From positions 109,255 through 173,254 of the forward strand of contig JAYFOZ010000001.1 in the NCBI GenBank assembly GCA_034928305.1: a DNA stretch of 64,000 nucleotides, in the 5' to 3' direction. The position numbers and the translations under genes are program-made. The notes beneath the pieces were generated by a model that worked only from the letters and a program-made list of their open reading frames with translations, made no database searches and was not told where the DNA came from. This DNA comes from Methanomassiliicoccaceae archaeon (GTDB taxonomy: Archaea > Thermoplasmatota > Thermoplasmata > Methanomassiliicoccales > Methanomethylophilaceae). The first letter of the stretch is position 1; every line of letters starts with the position of its first letter. Positions 34,441-43,464 of the stretch are shown here, in pieces.

Positions 34441-35598
34441 TCACGTGATTATTTCTTCGATGCGCTCCTGTTCTATGGCGCGCCTGATTTCCATAGAGAG
34501 CCTCCTTCCGGTGCTCATTTCTTTCCTCCACAGGGTATTCCCGTATGGGTGTCCGACGGACATATGGACGTTCGTTCCGCCACCGATACGCGGGGCGACA
34601 TCGTATATGAAGAAGTTGAGGTCTTTGTCGACACACGTCTGCAGGCAGAACGGCCCGATGACCCCGGGTTTGTAGAATTTCTGTGTGGCTTTAACGTACT
34701 TCTCGGCAAGTTCGAAGGCGTTGTCGAGCAACGACTCCCTGAGGGTGGCCGAGTTGTGGCCGCACACCGTATATTCCGGTATGATGCCCATCTCTTCAAG
34801 TTCGACCTGCTGTTTACCCGGAAGCCTAGCGTATCCGTCCAGGGAGCTTTCAAAGCGCCAGTCGACCCCGAGAAGCTCTATTTTCTCATCTCTCTCCTCA
34901 AGCGGCGAGTAGAAGAAATCCAGGTTGAAAACGGGTCCGATGATGTACTGCTCCATCCTTGCCTGCGACAGGAAATCCGCCTCTATTACTCCCTGGTGTA
35001 TGAGCTCTTCGGACTTCTTTAAGAACTGGTCGTAATCTTTGACAGTGAAGAACCCTCTTTCGAGCTTCTTCACTTTGTGGTGAACTTTGACTATCGTCAA
35101 ACCGTCGATATCTTCAGGTTTTTCGACCTTTTTGGGGAAGGGGAGTCCGGCCTGCTCCAGAATCCAGTAATAATCTCTTTCGTCCCCTCTTTCCTCGGAT
35201 CTCAGCAGATTGCGGCTTCCGACCATCGGGACTTCAAATTTGTCTTCTATTGCATCTATGCCGCAGTAGGCGACGAGCGATCGGTTGGGGACGAAAAGTG
35301 TGTTCCTTTTCATCAGGTCCTGCTGTACATCCGGTCTCAGCACGTCGGCGAATTTTCCAAGCACGATCGTATCGTCAACGACGCCTCTTATTGCGTTGCC
35401 GCATTGGTCTCTCTGTGCTTTGAAATAATTTTTAAATGTTCTCTCTCTGCCGTTCTGGCACACCGCCACGGTCTTGAAACCCTCTGAAACCGCGCCGTCG
35501 CATGTGTCCAGTGCAGAATGGGAAGCGAGCACCCCGACCTTTGCTTGGTCCAGATCGTACCCTTCCAGGTTCCTCAATACCGTGTCCCTGTCTATCAC
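34441..35598 (-). CDS. purP: FAICAR synthetase PurP (formate-dependent)
   Basis: PurP formylates AICAR using formate and ATP, the archaeal route for purine step nine. The 385-residue ATP-grasp protein has the N-terminal signature ASHSALDTCDGAVSEGFKT and the family elements VHHKVKKLERGFF, FNLDFFYSP and FIYDVAPRIGGGTNVHMSVGHPYG, the last given by position (about residues 335-358). Size is normal. Transcription probably starts in the region after 35600 on the minus strand, where TATAATATAA lies. Confidence 0.93.
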   Translation of the reverse strand: MIDRDTVLRNLEGYDLDQAKVGVLASHSALDTCDGAVSEGFKTVAVCQNGRERTFKNYFKAQRDQCGNAIRGVVDDTIVLGKFADVLRPDVQQDLMKRNTLFVPNRSLVAYCGIDAIEDKFEVPMVGSRNLLRSEERGDERDYYWILEQAGLPFPKKVEKPEDIDGLTIVKVHHKVKKLERGFFTVKDYDQFLKKSEELIHQGVIEADFLSQARMEQYIIGPVFNLDFFYSPLEERDEKIELLGVDWRFESSLDGYARLPGKQQVELEEMGIIPEYTVCGHNSATLRESLLDNAFELAEKYVKATQKFYKPGVIGPFCLQTCVDKDLNFFIYDVAPRIGGGTNVHMSVGHPYGNTLWRKEMSTGRRLSMEIRRAIEQERIEEIIT

Positions 35599-36050
35599 AT
35601 TAACCCTCTTCCACTCTGTAACCCGTCCCCTATAATATAATTTGTCTGACGCACGGGCGCATCATCTGAAAAGCCAAGCCTTCCATAGAAGGTAAAAATA
35701 CGTAGTTAGCGGTGTAGTTGCATGGATGGAGATGTGTCATCGAGGGAGCTCTGGCTCGACACCGAAGGCATGCTGTCTGCGGGATATTTAGGCGAATTCG
35801 AAATTGCTTTTATGTTCTGTGGCACTGTCTGCATAGGCCCGTCCTGAGCATGCCCGCAAGGGGTACAAACGGTTTAGAGGAAAGCCTCTCGGAACTCCCG
35901 TCGGCCCCGGGATTCTACAGTATACCGCAATGGGTCGCATCTTCTTCTTAAATCTGGCACATTAAAAACAGATTACATTTCCGAATGAGAAAAATGACTG
36001 CAAGGTCCTTAAAGATGTTTTTTATCTCTAATATCAGAGACTATATGCAG
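35599..36050. other. Intergenic stretch with no supported gene
   Basis: About 450 bases separate purP from the permease gene. A 41-codon ATG frame (35722-35847) and a 77-codon frame (35718-35951) are open, but neither product resembles a protein family. The sequence has several short G/C-rich complementary segments between 35740 and 35920, so a structured RNA is possible. I see no tRNA, SRP RNA or RNase P RNA signature. Confidence 0.4.
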
Positions 36051-36060
36051 ATATTTAAAC
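36051..36060 (+). promoter_or_regulatory. TATA box for the permease gene
   Basis: ATATTTAAAC is centred about 26 bases before the GTG at 36082, so the predicted transcript would begin at or next to the start codon and be leaderless. Confidence 0.55.
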
Positions 36061-36081
36061 GGTTATTACACTGCAAGGCGA

Positions 36082-37059
36082 GTGAAATACGGGGAGCGGA
36101 TTCAACCGATCATTATCATCGTGTCCGCTCTCATAGGGGTGGCACTGGGAATCTACACAGGCTTCGGAGCCTGGTCGTCCGTTTTGATACAGCCGTTCCT
36201 TATCGCAATGCTTTTCTTTGTTTTTCTATCCGTAGACATCAAAAGGTTGAAAGAATCTCTCTTAAACATCAAATTCACCTCTTCGGCCCTCATAATAAAT
36301 TTTATTTGGACTCCCATTTTCGCTGTTGTCCTGGGCCTTATATTCTTCACAGACTCCATCGATATCCAGATCGGGATCCTCATGTTGCTGGTCACCCCCT
36401 GTACCGACTGGTATCTGGTGTTCACCGCAATGTCAAAAGGCAACGTCCCCTTGAGCAGCTCCATATTGCCTCTTAACCTGGTTTTGCAGATATTGCTCCT
36501 TCCGGTCTACCTTTTTCTTTTCATAGGCGAACGGATCTCCTTCGAACCATCCTCGATGCTGACAAGTCTGATTCCGATACTGGCCCTCCCCATCGTCTTC
36601 TCTATTGCATTGAAATATTTTGCCTCGAAGAACAAGGCCGCCAACTCGACAAAGAAAGCATTCGAATCCAAAAGCGATGACATCCAACTGGCATTTCTTT
36701 GTCTGGCCATTGTCGCGATGTTCGCATCGGAGAGCGGAGTTCTTGCGGAAAATATGTCGGTATTGTTAATGATGATAATTCCGATGCTGATCTTCTTTGC
36801 CGTAAATTATGCGATTTCTGTATTCATTTCGAAGGGGCTGCATTTCGGTTTCGATGACACCACGTCGCTCATATTCACGACCATGGCCAGGAATTCCCCT
36901 CTTTCTCTGGCCATCGCCGTTGCGATATTTCCTAACAATCCGCTTATATTGCTTATTTTGATCGTTGGCCCTTTGATAGAGCCACCGATACTGTCTCTTA
37001 CTTCGCACCTGCGTCTTCGCCTCAGAGGAAAGACAGCTGTTTCAAGGGCCGCAGAATAA
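36082..37059 (+). CDS. Bile acid:sodium symporter/ACR3-superfamily permease
   Basis: The 325-residue protein has about ten membrane segments and the BASS/ACR3 hallmarks: TPCTDWYLVFT in the fourth segment region and FTTMARNSPLSLAIAVAIF in the second half, matching the crossing helices of this superfamily. ACR3 members export arsenite with a conserved cysteine; here a cysteine is in the PCTD motif. Arsenite export is possible, but no arsenic operon genes are adjacent. The start is GTG 36082, predicted to be leaderless. A ChlI-like gene follows. Confidence 0.8.
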   Translation: MKYGERIQPIIIIVSALIGVALGIYTGFGAWSSVLIQPFLIAMLFFVFLSVDIKRLKESLLNIKFTSSALIINFIWTPIFAVVLGLIFFTDSIDIQIGILMLLVTPCTDWYLVFTAMSKGNVPLSSSILPLNLVLQILLLPVYLFLFIGERISFEPSSMLTSLIPILALPIVFSIALKYFASKNKAANSTKKAFESKSDDIQLAFLCLAIVAMFASESGVLAENMSVLLMMIIPMLIFFAVNYAISVFISKGLHFGFDDTTSLIFTTMARNSPLSLAIAVAIFPNNPLILLILIVGPLIEPPILSLTSHLRLRLRGKTAVSRAAE

Positions 37060-37148
37060 ATCTTGTGAATCATGGAAGTATGTTCGGGCCCGTCATTATA
37101 CGCTTAGGAATGGAATTAATAATTAGACTCCGTTGGCTTTTCGTTACA

Positions 37149-38180
37149 ATGATCTCGAAAAAACGTTCGTTCCCCTTCACAGCTATAGTGGATCAGGATG
37201 AGATGAAGAGGGCTTTGGTCCTAAATATCGTCGACCCGGGTGTCGGCGGAGTACTGATCAGGGGAGAGAAAGGTACAGCAAAATCTACGGCCGTCAGGTC
37301 GCTGGCACATGTACTGCCCGATATAGAGTACGTCAAAGGTTGCAGGTTCCGTTGCGATCCCTCCCACCCGGAGACGCTATGCTCCGAATGCATGAGCGCA
37401 CGGGAGGCAGGCGTCAGGCAGGAGACCGACAAGGGGCCGGTCAGGGTGGTAGAGCTACCGCTTAGTGCAACAGAGGACCGAATAGCAGGGACGCTGGATC
37501 TCGAGCACGTCCTACAAACGGGCAAGAAGAGATTTGAGCCCGGGGTGCTGGCACAGGCCAACCGCAACATACTCTACGTAGATGAGGTCAATCTTCTAGA
37601 GGACCACATCGTGGACCTCCTCCTGGATTCCGCCGCCATGGGCGTCAATTATGTGGAGAGGGAAGGGGTATCGTTCTCCCATCCTTCTAAATTCACGCTC
37701 ATAGGATCAATGAATCCAGAGGAGGGGGAACTCAGGCCCCAGCTTTTGGACAGGTTCGGTCTGTGCGTCGACATAGTCGGAGACAAGTATGTCAGCTCCA
37801 GAGCCGAAGTGGTGATGAGGAGGCTGGAGTACGATTCGGACCCTGACGGGTTCATAGAGAAGTTCCGTGCCGAGACCGAAACGTTGCGCGAAAGAATTTC
37901 GGTCGCGAGGGACAGGTTCAAGGACGTAGAGGTCAGCCAGAATATGGTAGAGGTGGCTTCCAACATAGCGATATACTTCAAGATGGAAGGTCACAGGGCG
38001 GACATAACGATGGTTAGGGCGGCCAGGGCAAATGCGGCCTTCGAGGGCAAGGATTCGATAGACAGGGATGATTTCAGGACGGTCGCCCCTATGGTTCTGG
38101 CCCACCGTATAAAGAAAAAGCCCTTCGAGAAAAGCGGACTCGACAGAGAGGAACTGAAAGAATGCATCAGAATGTACTGA
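37149..38180 (+). CDS. Magnesium/cobalt chelatase ATPase subunit I-like (ChlI/BchI)
   Basis: The 343-residue AAA+ protein has Walker A GEKGTAKST, Walker B ILYVDEVNLLEDH, and the ChlI arrangement with a four-cysteine insert (CRFRCDPSHPETLCSEC) common in archaeal homologues. Such ATPases drive metal insertion into tetrapyrroles with a large CobN/ChlH subunit, absent here. ATG 37149 gives the normal N terminus (SKKRSFPFTAIVDQ); the frame is open back to 37065. The next gene starts inside its last codons, so the two subunits are coupled. Confidence 0.85.
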   Translation: MISKKRSFPFTAIVDQDEMKRALVLNIVDPGVGGVLIRGEKGTAKSTAVRSLAHVLPDIEYVKGCRFRCDPSHPETLCSECMSAREAGVRQETDKGPVRVVELPLSATEDRIAGTLDLEHVLQTGKKRFEPGVLAQANRNILYVDEVNLLEDHIVDLLLDSAAMGVNYVEREGVSFSHPSKFTLIGSMNPEEGELRPQLLDRFGLCVDIVGDKYVSSRAEVVMRRLEYDSDPDGFIEKFRAETETLRERISVARDRFKDVEVSQNMVEVASNIAIYFKMEGHRADITMVRAARANAAFEGKDSIDRDDFRTVAPMVLAHRIKKKPFEKSGLDREELKECIRMY

Positions 38181-40030
38181 CGTCTCTTCCGTTCTCCGCG
38201 GTCCGCGGAATGGACCTTGCTAAGAAGGCGCTCATGTGCGCAGCTGTGGACGACAGCATAAAAGGGGTCCTGATCAAAGGACCTTCCGGCACAGGCAAGA
38301 GCGTCCTTGTACGTGCTTTTGCGGATGTTCTGCCGAACAAGGAGATCATCAACATCCCTCAGAACACATCCGACGACCAGCTTTTCGGAGGACTAGACAT
38401 CGAGAGGGCTGTGACAGAAGGCCGTGCAACGGTACTCGGGGGTATCCTAAGCCGTGCCGACGGGAACATGGCGTACATCGATAATGTAAATCTGATGGAC
38501 GGCAGAACGCTGGACTCCCTTATGGAGTGTATCGAGTCCCGAACGGTAATCTTGGAAAGGGAAGGCATTTCTGCAGAGTATCCACTTGAAACATCGGTCA
38601 TTGCATCAATGGACCCGGTGGAGAGGGAGCTTCCCGACAGCGTATCCGACAGGTTCGACATGTGCGTGAACATCATTCCAGAAATGGATTTTCGGAAAAG
38701 GGCAGCAATTGTAAACACAGATATCGAGCACAGGAAAGACATGGCCGCCTATTCGGAAGACTATCGTGGAAGCGATACGGAATTATTCGATGCAATACAA
38801 GGTGCCAGGCAGAAATTATCTTCGGTCATTTTGGAAAAGGACGACGTGGTGACAATCGTGAAGATCTGCAGGGACCTCAACGTACGCGGGCACCGTGCGG
38901 ACATATCTGCCGCGAAGGTCTCCAGGATATTGGCCGCGCTTGACGGCAGGACTTATGTTTCCGATGAGGACATCAGCGATGCCCTGGTACTATGCCTGCC
39001 GCACAGGAGGCCCCCCGTCTTGAAGGCGGAGGAAGAAGACATAGAGGCCTTAAGGATCGTCGAAAAAGATACAGAAAAAGCGGAAGAACGCAGGGATGAA
39101 GAATCCGAATTTCTGTCAATACCCGAAGAAGAACCCGAAATACAGGTCCAGCCGGAAGAAATCGACGATTCCTGCCTGTCGGAATCTCCTGAGGTCGCTA
39201 AAACACGTTATGACGTGATATATGAAAAGGCCAAGGGCGCCCTTGACGAAATAGAGGAGTTTGAAACGTTCCGTCTGCACGAGATTGCGGGGGTCGGGAT
39301 CAATAGGGTGCCGATATCGAAGAGAAACTCGGGAAGATACAGAGGATTCAAGATGCCTCGGGGAAAGACCGCCGATCCGGCCTTCGATGCAACCGTACGC
39401 GCCGCGGCACCTTATCAATCGGTCAGGGAACCGAACGGCCTCAGCATAAAGATCGAGTCCCAGGATATACGGGAGAAGATCAGGGCCCGGCGCAAATCAT
39501 GTTCGTTCATCTTCGCCGTGGATGTCAGCGGGTCACTTGTAGACGGAGGGATGATGGGGATCGTTCAGAACGCGATAAGATCGATGCTCATGGAGAGCTA
39601 TGTCAAGAGGGACAGGGTCGCTCTGGTGACATTCAGAGAGAGGACGGCGGAGGTCGTCGTCCCCTTCACGCGTTCCGTAGAGCTGATATGTGACACTCTG
39701 GCTCAGGCCCCGGTCGGCGGATCGACCCCTCTGGCAAGAGCGCTTATGGTGTCAAAGGACTACGCGGCGAACTACCTCAGGAAACATCCCGGCGAAAAAT
39801 GCTATATCATTCTGATAACGGACGGATGCGCAACCCTCCCGGCCTTCCCGTGTGCGGACGCCGAAGGGGAACTTAAGCGTATAGCGGCCGTGATCAAGGA
39901 CCCGAACATCGAATGGACGGTGATAAACTCTGGCAAGGTCTATGATGTGAGAAGAAAGGACGATGCGAGAAAGCTTGCCGGATATTTGGATGCCAGATAT
40001 ATCGATATAGCGGATTTGGGCGAATATTAA
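38162..40030 (+). CDS. Chelatase subunit D-like AAA+/VWA protein (ChlD/BchD)
   Basis: The 622-residue protein has an AAA+ domain (Walker A GPSGTGKSVLV near residue 41, Walker B-like NMAYIDNVNLMD), an acidic linker at about residues 290-360, and a C-terminal VWA domain. The VWA MIDAS motif DVSGSL lies near residue 455, with GGSTPLARAL later. Most ChlD AAA domains are degenerate, whereas this one keeps a good Walker A. It overlaps the ChlI-like gene by 19 bases. The partner large subunit and metal are unknown. Confidence 0.85.
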   Translation: MHQNVLTSLPFSAVRGMDLAKKALMCAAVDDSIKGVLIKGPSGTGKSVLVRAFADVLPNKEIINIPQNTSDDQLFGGLDIERAVTEGRATVLGGILSRADGNMAYIDNVNLMDGRTLDSLMECIESRTVILEREGISAEYPLETSVIASMDPVERELPDSVSDRFDMCVNIIPEMDFRKRAAIVNTDIEHRKDMAAYSEDYRGSDTELFDAIQGARQKLSSVILEKDDVVTIVKICRDLNVRGHRADISAAKVSRILAALDGRTYVSDEDISDALVLCLPHRRPPVLKAEEEDIEALRIVEKDTEKAEERRDEESEFLSIPEEEPEIQVQPEEIDDSCLSESPEVAKTRYDVIYEKAKGALDEIEEFETFRLHEIAGVGINRVPISKRNSGRYRGFKMPRGKTADPAFDATVRAAAPYQSVREPNGLSIKIESQDIREKIRARRKSCSFIFAVDVSGSLVDGGMMGIVQNAIRSMLMESYVKRDRVALVTFRERTAEVVVPFTRSVELICDTLAQAPVGGSTPLARALMVSKDYAANYLRKHPGEKCYIILITDGCATLPAFPCADAEGELKRIAAVIKDPNIEWTVINSGKVYDVRRKDDARKLAGYLDARYIDIADLGEY

Positions 40031-40100
40031 GCGATGACGGACGCTTATCAATCTTCGAGCGTGATCGGCAGCATTTTAGAAAAAACAGGATTCATAGTGA

Positions 40101-40122
40101 AAGTGGTAGCCTCGCACAGATT
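40101..40122 (+). repeat. attL: copy of tRNA-Gln 3' end
   Basis: The 22 bases match 46918-46939 at 21 positions, the one difference being the base after the shared AAGTGGTAGCCTCGC. The match includes the encoded CCA complement and the acceptor and T-arm side of tRNA-Gln. It marks the left boundary of the integrated element. Beyond it the tRNA similarity stops. Confidence 0.88.
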
Positions 40123-40253
40123 TACCGCAGATTACAATTATCTGGCACATTCTGATTTCGTGCCTAATGACATGGAGGGCCCGATTTTTGGCCCCGACGG
40201 CGCGAAGAAATACACACAAGGTTCGTCGAGCTCAATGAGCAAGAGGCGGTCTG

Positions 40254-40442
40254 ATGCTGTCTTGTCCGCTTAAGCCCGGCGTCAAATGCGCCGCAACTTA
40301 CGAGCTTGCATCCGCGAGCCGCTGCCTCGGCTGCCCACTGCTCGACCAATGCGACCAGGCGCCTCTCGCCTGTTTATATCGCCGCCGCAATGGAGGGGGC
40401 CCCGGGAACTTTGCAATTTCTGTCGTGGAGGCCTCTGTGTGA
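40254..40442 (+). CDS. Small cysteine-rich protein in the element
   Basis: The 62-residue frame has eight cysteines or more, with the spacing CLGCPLLDQCDQAPLAC that could hold zinc (C-x2-C-x5-C-x6-C). No family is recognised. Its TGA overlaps a GTG that begins the next frame (GTGA), the coupling expected of real neighbouring genes. The surrounding region is decayed, so it may be a survivor or a remnant. Confidence 0.4.
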   Translation: MLSCPLKPGVKCAATYELASASRCLGCPLLDQCDQAPLACLYRRRNGGGPGNFAISVVEASV

Positions 40443-40863
40443 CGAAGATTGAGGTCACATATATGTCCGAGACTGTCGACATAGGTGCCGACGCACTCGA
40501 GCGGCTATGCTCCAAGTCCTGCAACCTAAAGTTCACAATCCCACCGAACCCGCATTGGGAGATCTTCTATGAAGAGAGTTCTGCACGATCTCATCTTCCG
40601 AACGCGATACCCTTCGTCATATTAGGTGCTCTCTTGTTGATGTTCTCCTGGCGGCCAATCCTGGCGAACCCACCTACAACCCGTGGCACGACAGCAACCC
40701 CGGCCTATCGTTTGCCGAGATGAGGCCCCTCGCATCTGCGGCGATCTCCATCGATGACATGATGGGGGACGAGATTACAATCTGGTCCGACATGTTTTGC
40801 TGGGCTGATTTCCGTTTTTATGTCGATTATGCTCATCAATTTTGTGTATGTGATCGCTGTTGA
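40439..40863 (+). pseudogene. Frameshifted hypothetical gene
   Basis: From the GTG at 40439 the frame reads sensibly as far as NPHWEIFYEESS. The protein-like text then continues in another frame as LVDVLLAANPGEPTY, NPGLSFAEMRPLASAA and SIDDMMGDEI up to a TGA at 40861. A one-base indel between about 40570 and 40640 would join them into a product of about 140 residues. In the first frame a 94-residue product ends at 40723. No family is recognised. Confidence 0.45.
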
Positions 40864-41490
40864 TTTTCTGACCCTCATGAGCATAATCGTCGCATGGGAA
40901 CTTATGGCCCTGCATTCTGAGGTCTGTGAGATTCAGTAATCGTATTTGTTACGTCCACTCCGATTTTTGATTATTCCTGCAATAAATTCAACCTTAGTGT
41001 CTGGTTCGCCTCGCCCACCATGATGAATCTGGTACCCAAGATCAGGAACTTCATCGACGATCCGAAGAACCCCGGCAACCTCAACTACCTGTGGTTCAAG
41101 GATATGCCGAGGATCCGGCAGTTCATCTGGAACAAGGGCCACCGGGAGCAGCCGCATAAGTTCACTACGTGGAAGTCGTCGGCGCAGCACGGCAGCGTGA
41201 TCCTCTATGTGCCGGCTACATCATGGTCTCCATCCTCTGGTGCGGTCTCTCCAGACATCATTGTTGCCTGCCATCATGTTCATTCTCGATTCAGCACATG
41301 ATGCTCACGCTGTGGTATCCTCCTGGGGCCATGCGTATCTACTTACTATTCGTTGTTGGTCCCAGCCCTCCGTCGGTCGTCTCTACCACTATCGTCAGGA
41401 TATGGCTGCTCTCGAACCCGGACCATGTAATCTTCTGATAGTATTGGTTGGTGCTGCTCGACATGGGTGCGAGACTCTTCACATGGAGCT
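40864..41490. other. Decayed stretch with gene fragments
   Basis: No intact gene is supported. A fragment around 40981-41200 encodes readable text (MMNLVPKIRNFIDD, NYLWFKDMPRIRQFIWNKG) and then loses frame. Hydrophobic text appears in another frame at 41210-41370. This looks like remains of one or two former element genes. The last bases hold the 3' side of the GHKL gene. Confidence 0.4.
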
Positions 41491-43464
41491 CTATAGTATG
41501 CCTTCTTCATCTTCTGAATTTGCTAGTGTTCCGGAGTCGTTCGAGGACCCGATTGCATTCGTGTCGATGTCCAGTGTAGGGGTTTCATTTATGATGCGGG
41601 ATATGTCCTTGTCTCCGGCATCGATCCCTTCGTTCGCGGCCTTCATCTTGCCAATCAGCCCCAGGAGTCTGGCTTCTGCCGTATTTAGGATGACGTCATA
41701 TGGGATACAGAATGCTACTACTTTGCCTTGTTTTAGTGGTTCGATCAGACCTTCTTCGACTTCAGATCCCAGAATGTAGCAAAAATATTCTGGATCTCCT
41801 AAAATATGATGACTTTTAATCAAAATCCTCGCATAATCCGTGGCTTGATTGAGTTCCTTTGAGGATATTTTCGAACCACCCTTCTTGAGTTCCAATATCA
41901 GAATTCTGGAGTAGCCTCTGGACTCTCCTCCGGAATAATTGTAATCATATCTGTCCGCAGAGTAGAAGCCCAGGGAAGAATCGGGTGTGACCACGAAATC
42001 AGGTCTCTTGGAGTATTCTTTTGCTTTGATTTTCTTACCGATCATATTCATGAAGACGGTAGATATCGCCTCGTTGGATGTGAAGCTGCAAGTATCATAC
42101 TCAGGACCGAAAATCCAAAGACTTCTTTCGAAGATGGGTTGTAAATGGGCAACTTCGAGAGTATCTAATGAGTTTATCAGAGATCTTAGTTTCCTAACGG
42201 TATCGATGCGCCACTCCAATTCGTTAAAGACGACCTTCATCTCCTGTATGGACCATTTGGACATGATATCCGTCAATTGATCCACGCTGTAAGAGTCTGC
42301 ATTAGACATTATTTCCATCAGGGAATATTTGTTCTTAGAACCTTCCATAGTAACCAGTACGCTGACGACGTTGACCAGATCATTACCGCTCATGGTGGGG
42401 CAACGGTCGAGTATCTCCTGCATAGCTACTCCTAGATTTTCCTGGTTTATTGAGCTCATGCCCTTTATCGCCTTCAGATTCTCCTTGACGGCTTTGGCTT
42501 TCCTGTTCGACTTTATGTGTAGGACGATATCTTTAATGGATATCTCCACGAAACTCAGGATTTCATCCATCACCTTCTTGGATGCTTCGTCGGTTTTGAA
42601 GGCGCTCCAATCCGGTTCCGTATGCGTTTCCATAGGATCGGCCTCCACGACCAGAAAATAATCTCTGACCATATCCTTTCGTTCATCGAAACGATATTTC
42701 AGGCCCTTCCAGGATATGTCTCCGATTGGGCGCCCTTTGACGCGCCAGATTATACCGCTCTTCTGACTCCTGTGCTCGATCTTGCATCTTCGGACAATTA
42801 TCGTCTCTCCATTCGAGAGCGTGAACTCCTCGTCCGAGACCGATTTGAAATCGTTGAATGCAATCTCCTTCCCGTTGATTGAGACAGTGAAGCCATGTGT
42901 TTTCATGAATCTAGACTTTATGATGTTGCTGACGTTTTCTGCCAAGACCAATGCAGAAGATGTGTTGTCCCAATTGCATCCGATAGTGGTTCCGTGGCCG
43001 TCTTTGTCATAAGAGTCAATGGGGGTTATCGAATAAGGGCTGTCTTTGCTGCCGGTGATCTTGACCTCGAATTTGCTACAGAGGCCGTCCTTCCAAGTTT
43101 CTACTTCATATGTATCAGAGAAGTAGAACATGCCGAATCTTCCAATGCCGTTTCTACCATATGTTTTCCTTTTCGTTCCATCATCCAGGATTACTTCGTC
43201 GCCCTGGTTGGCGGAACGACTGTAACTCGCAGTCGGCCAGATATCCATGAATTCATCATAAGTCATGCCATGGCCATTGTCAGAGATCTCAATTTTTTCT
43301 CCGAGTTTTTCCGGCCAGGTTATATTAATATTCCTGGCAGCGGCATCCCATGAGTTTGCAATCTGTTCAGTTATTGCAGCTACAGGAGAAGACATGACTT
43401 TTCCGGCATAAGCCATCATGAATCCTTTTGAGAAACTTGCCAATTTTGTCTGCTGAGGAGTCAT
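41491..43464 (-). CDS. GHKL ATPase fused to a PD-(D/E)XK-like nuclease domain
   Basis: The 657-residue protein begins with a GHKL (Hsp90/MutL/MORC-type) ATPase. The N box is EQIANSWDA (E33, N37, D40), G1 is DNGHGM (62-67), and the lid is GRNGIGRFG (103-111). A middle transducer part has AKAVKENLKAI. A helical part spans about 340-445. The C-terminal domain has RPDFVV (487-492), ILELKKGG (Glu525, Lys527) and Gln540, the pattern of PD-(D/E)XK nucleases. MORC/MutL-like ATPases with nucleases are known in restriction-like loci. The stop is TAG, backed by TGA three codons later. The start overlaps the upstream stop (ATGA). Confidence 0.8.
   Translation of the reverse strand: MTPQQTKLASFSKGFMMAYAGKVMSSPVAAITEQIANSWDAAARNINITWPEKLGEKIEISDNGHGMTYDEFMDIWPTASYSRSANQGDEVILDDGTKRKTYGRNGIGRFGMFYFSDTYEVETWKDGLCSKFEVKITGSKDSPYSITPIDSYDKDGHGTTIGCNWDNTSSALVLAENVSNIIKSRFMKTHGFTVSINGKEIAFNDFKSVSDEEFTLSNGETIIVRRCKIEHRSQKSGIIWRVKGRPIGDISWKGLKYRFDERKDMVRDYFLVVEADPMETHTEPDWSAFKTDEASKKVMDEILSFVEISIKDIVLHIKSNRKAKAVKENLKAIKGMSSINQENLGVAMQEILDRCPTMSGNDLVNVVSVLVTMEGSKNKYSLMEIMSNADSYSVDQLTDIMSKWSIQEMKVVFNELEWRIDTVRKLRSLINSLDTLEVAHLQPIFERSLWIFGPEYDTCSFTSNEAISTVFMNMIGKKIKAKEYSKRPDFVVTPDSSLGFYSADRYDYNYSGGESRGYSRILILELKKGGSKISSKELNQATDYARILIKSHHILGDPEYFCYILGSEVEEGLIEPLKQGKVVAFCIPYDVILNTAEARLLGLIGKMKAANEGIDAGDKDISRIINETPTLDIDTNAIGSSNDSGTLANSEDEEGIL

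Noticed and set aside
35740..35920. Possible RNase P RNA, prompted by the segment GAGGAAAGCCTC
   Set aside because: The conserved GGAAAGUCC context and the distal conserved region are missing, and the spacing does not fit.
40034..40273. 79-residue plus-strand frame just after chlD
   Set aside because: It runs across the attL repeat, so the frame is a junction artefact; its text before the repeat resembles no family and its composition changes at the junction.
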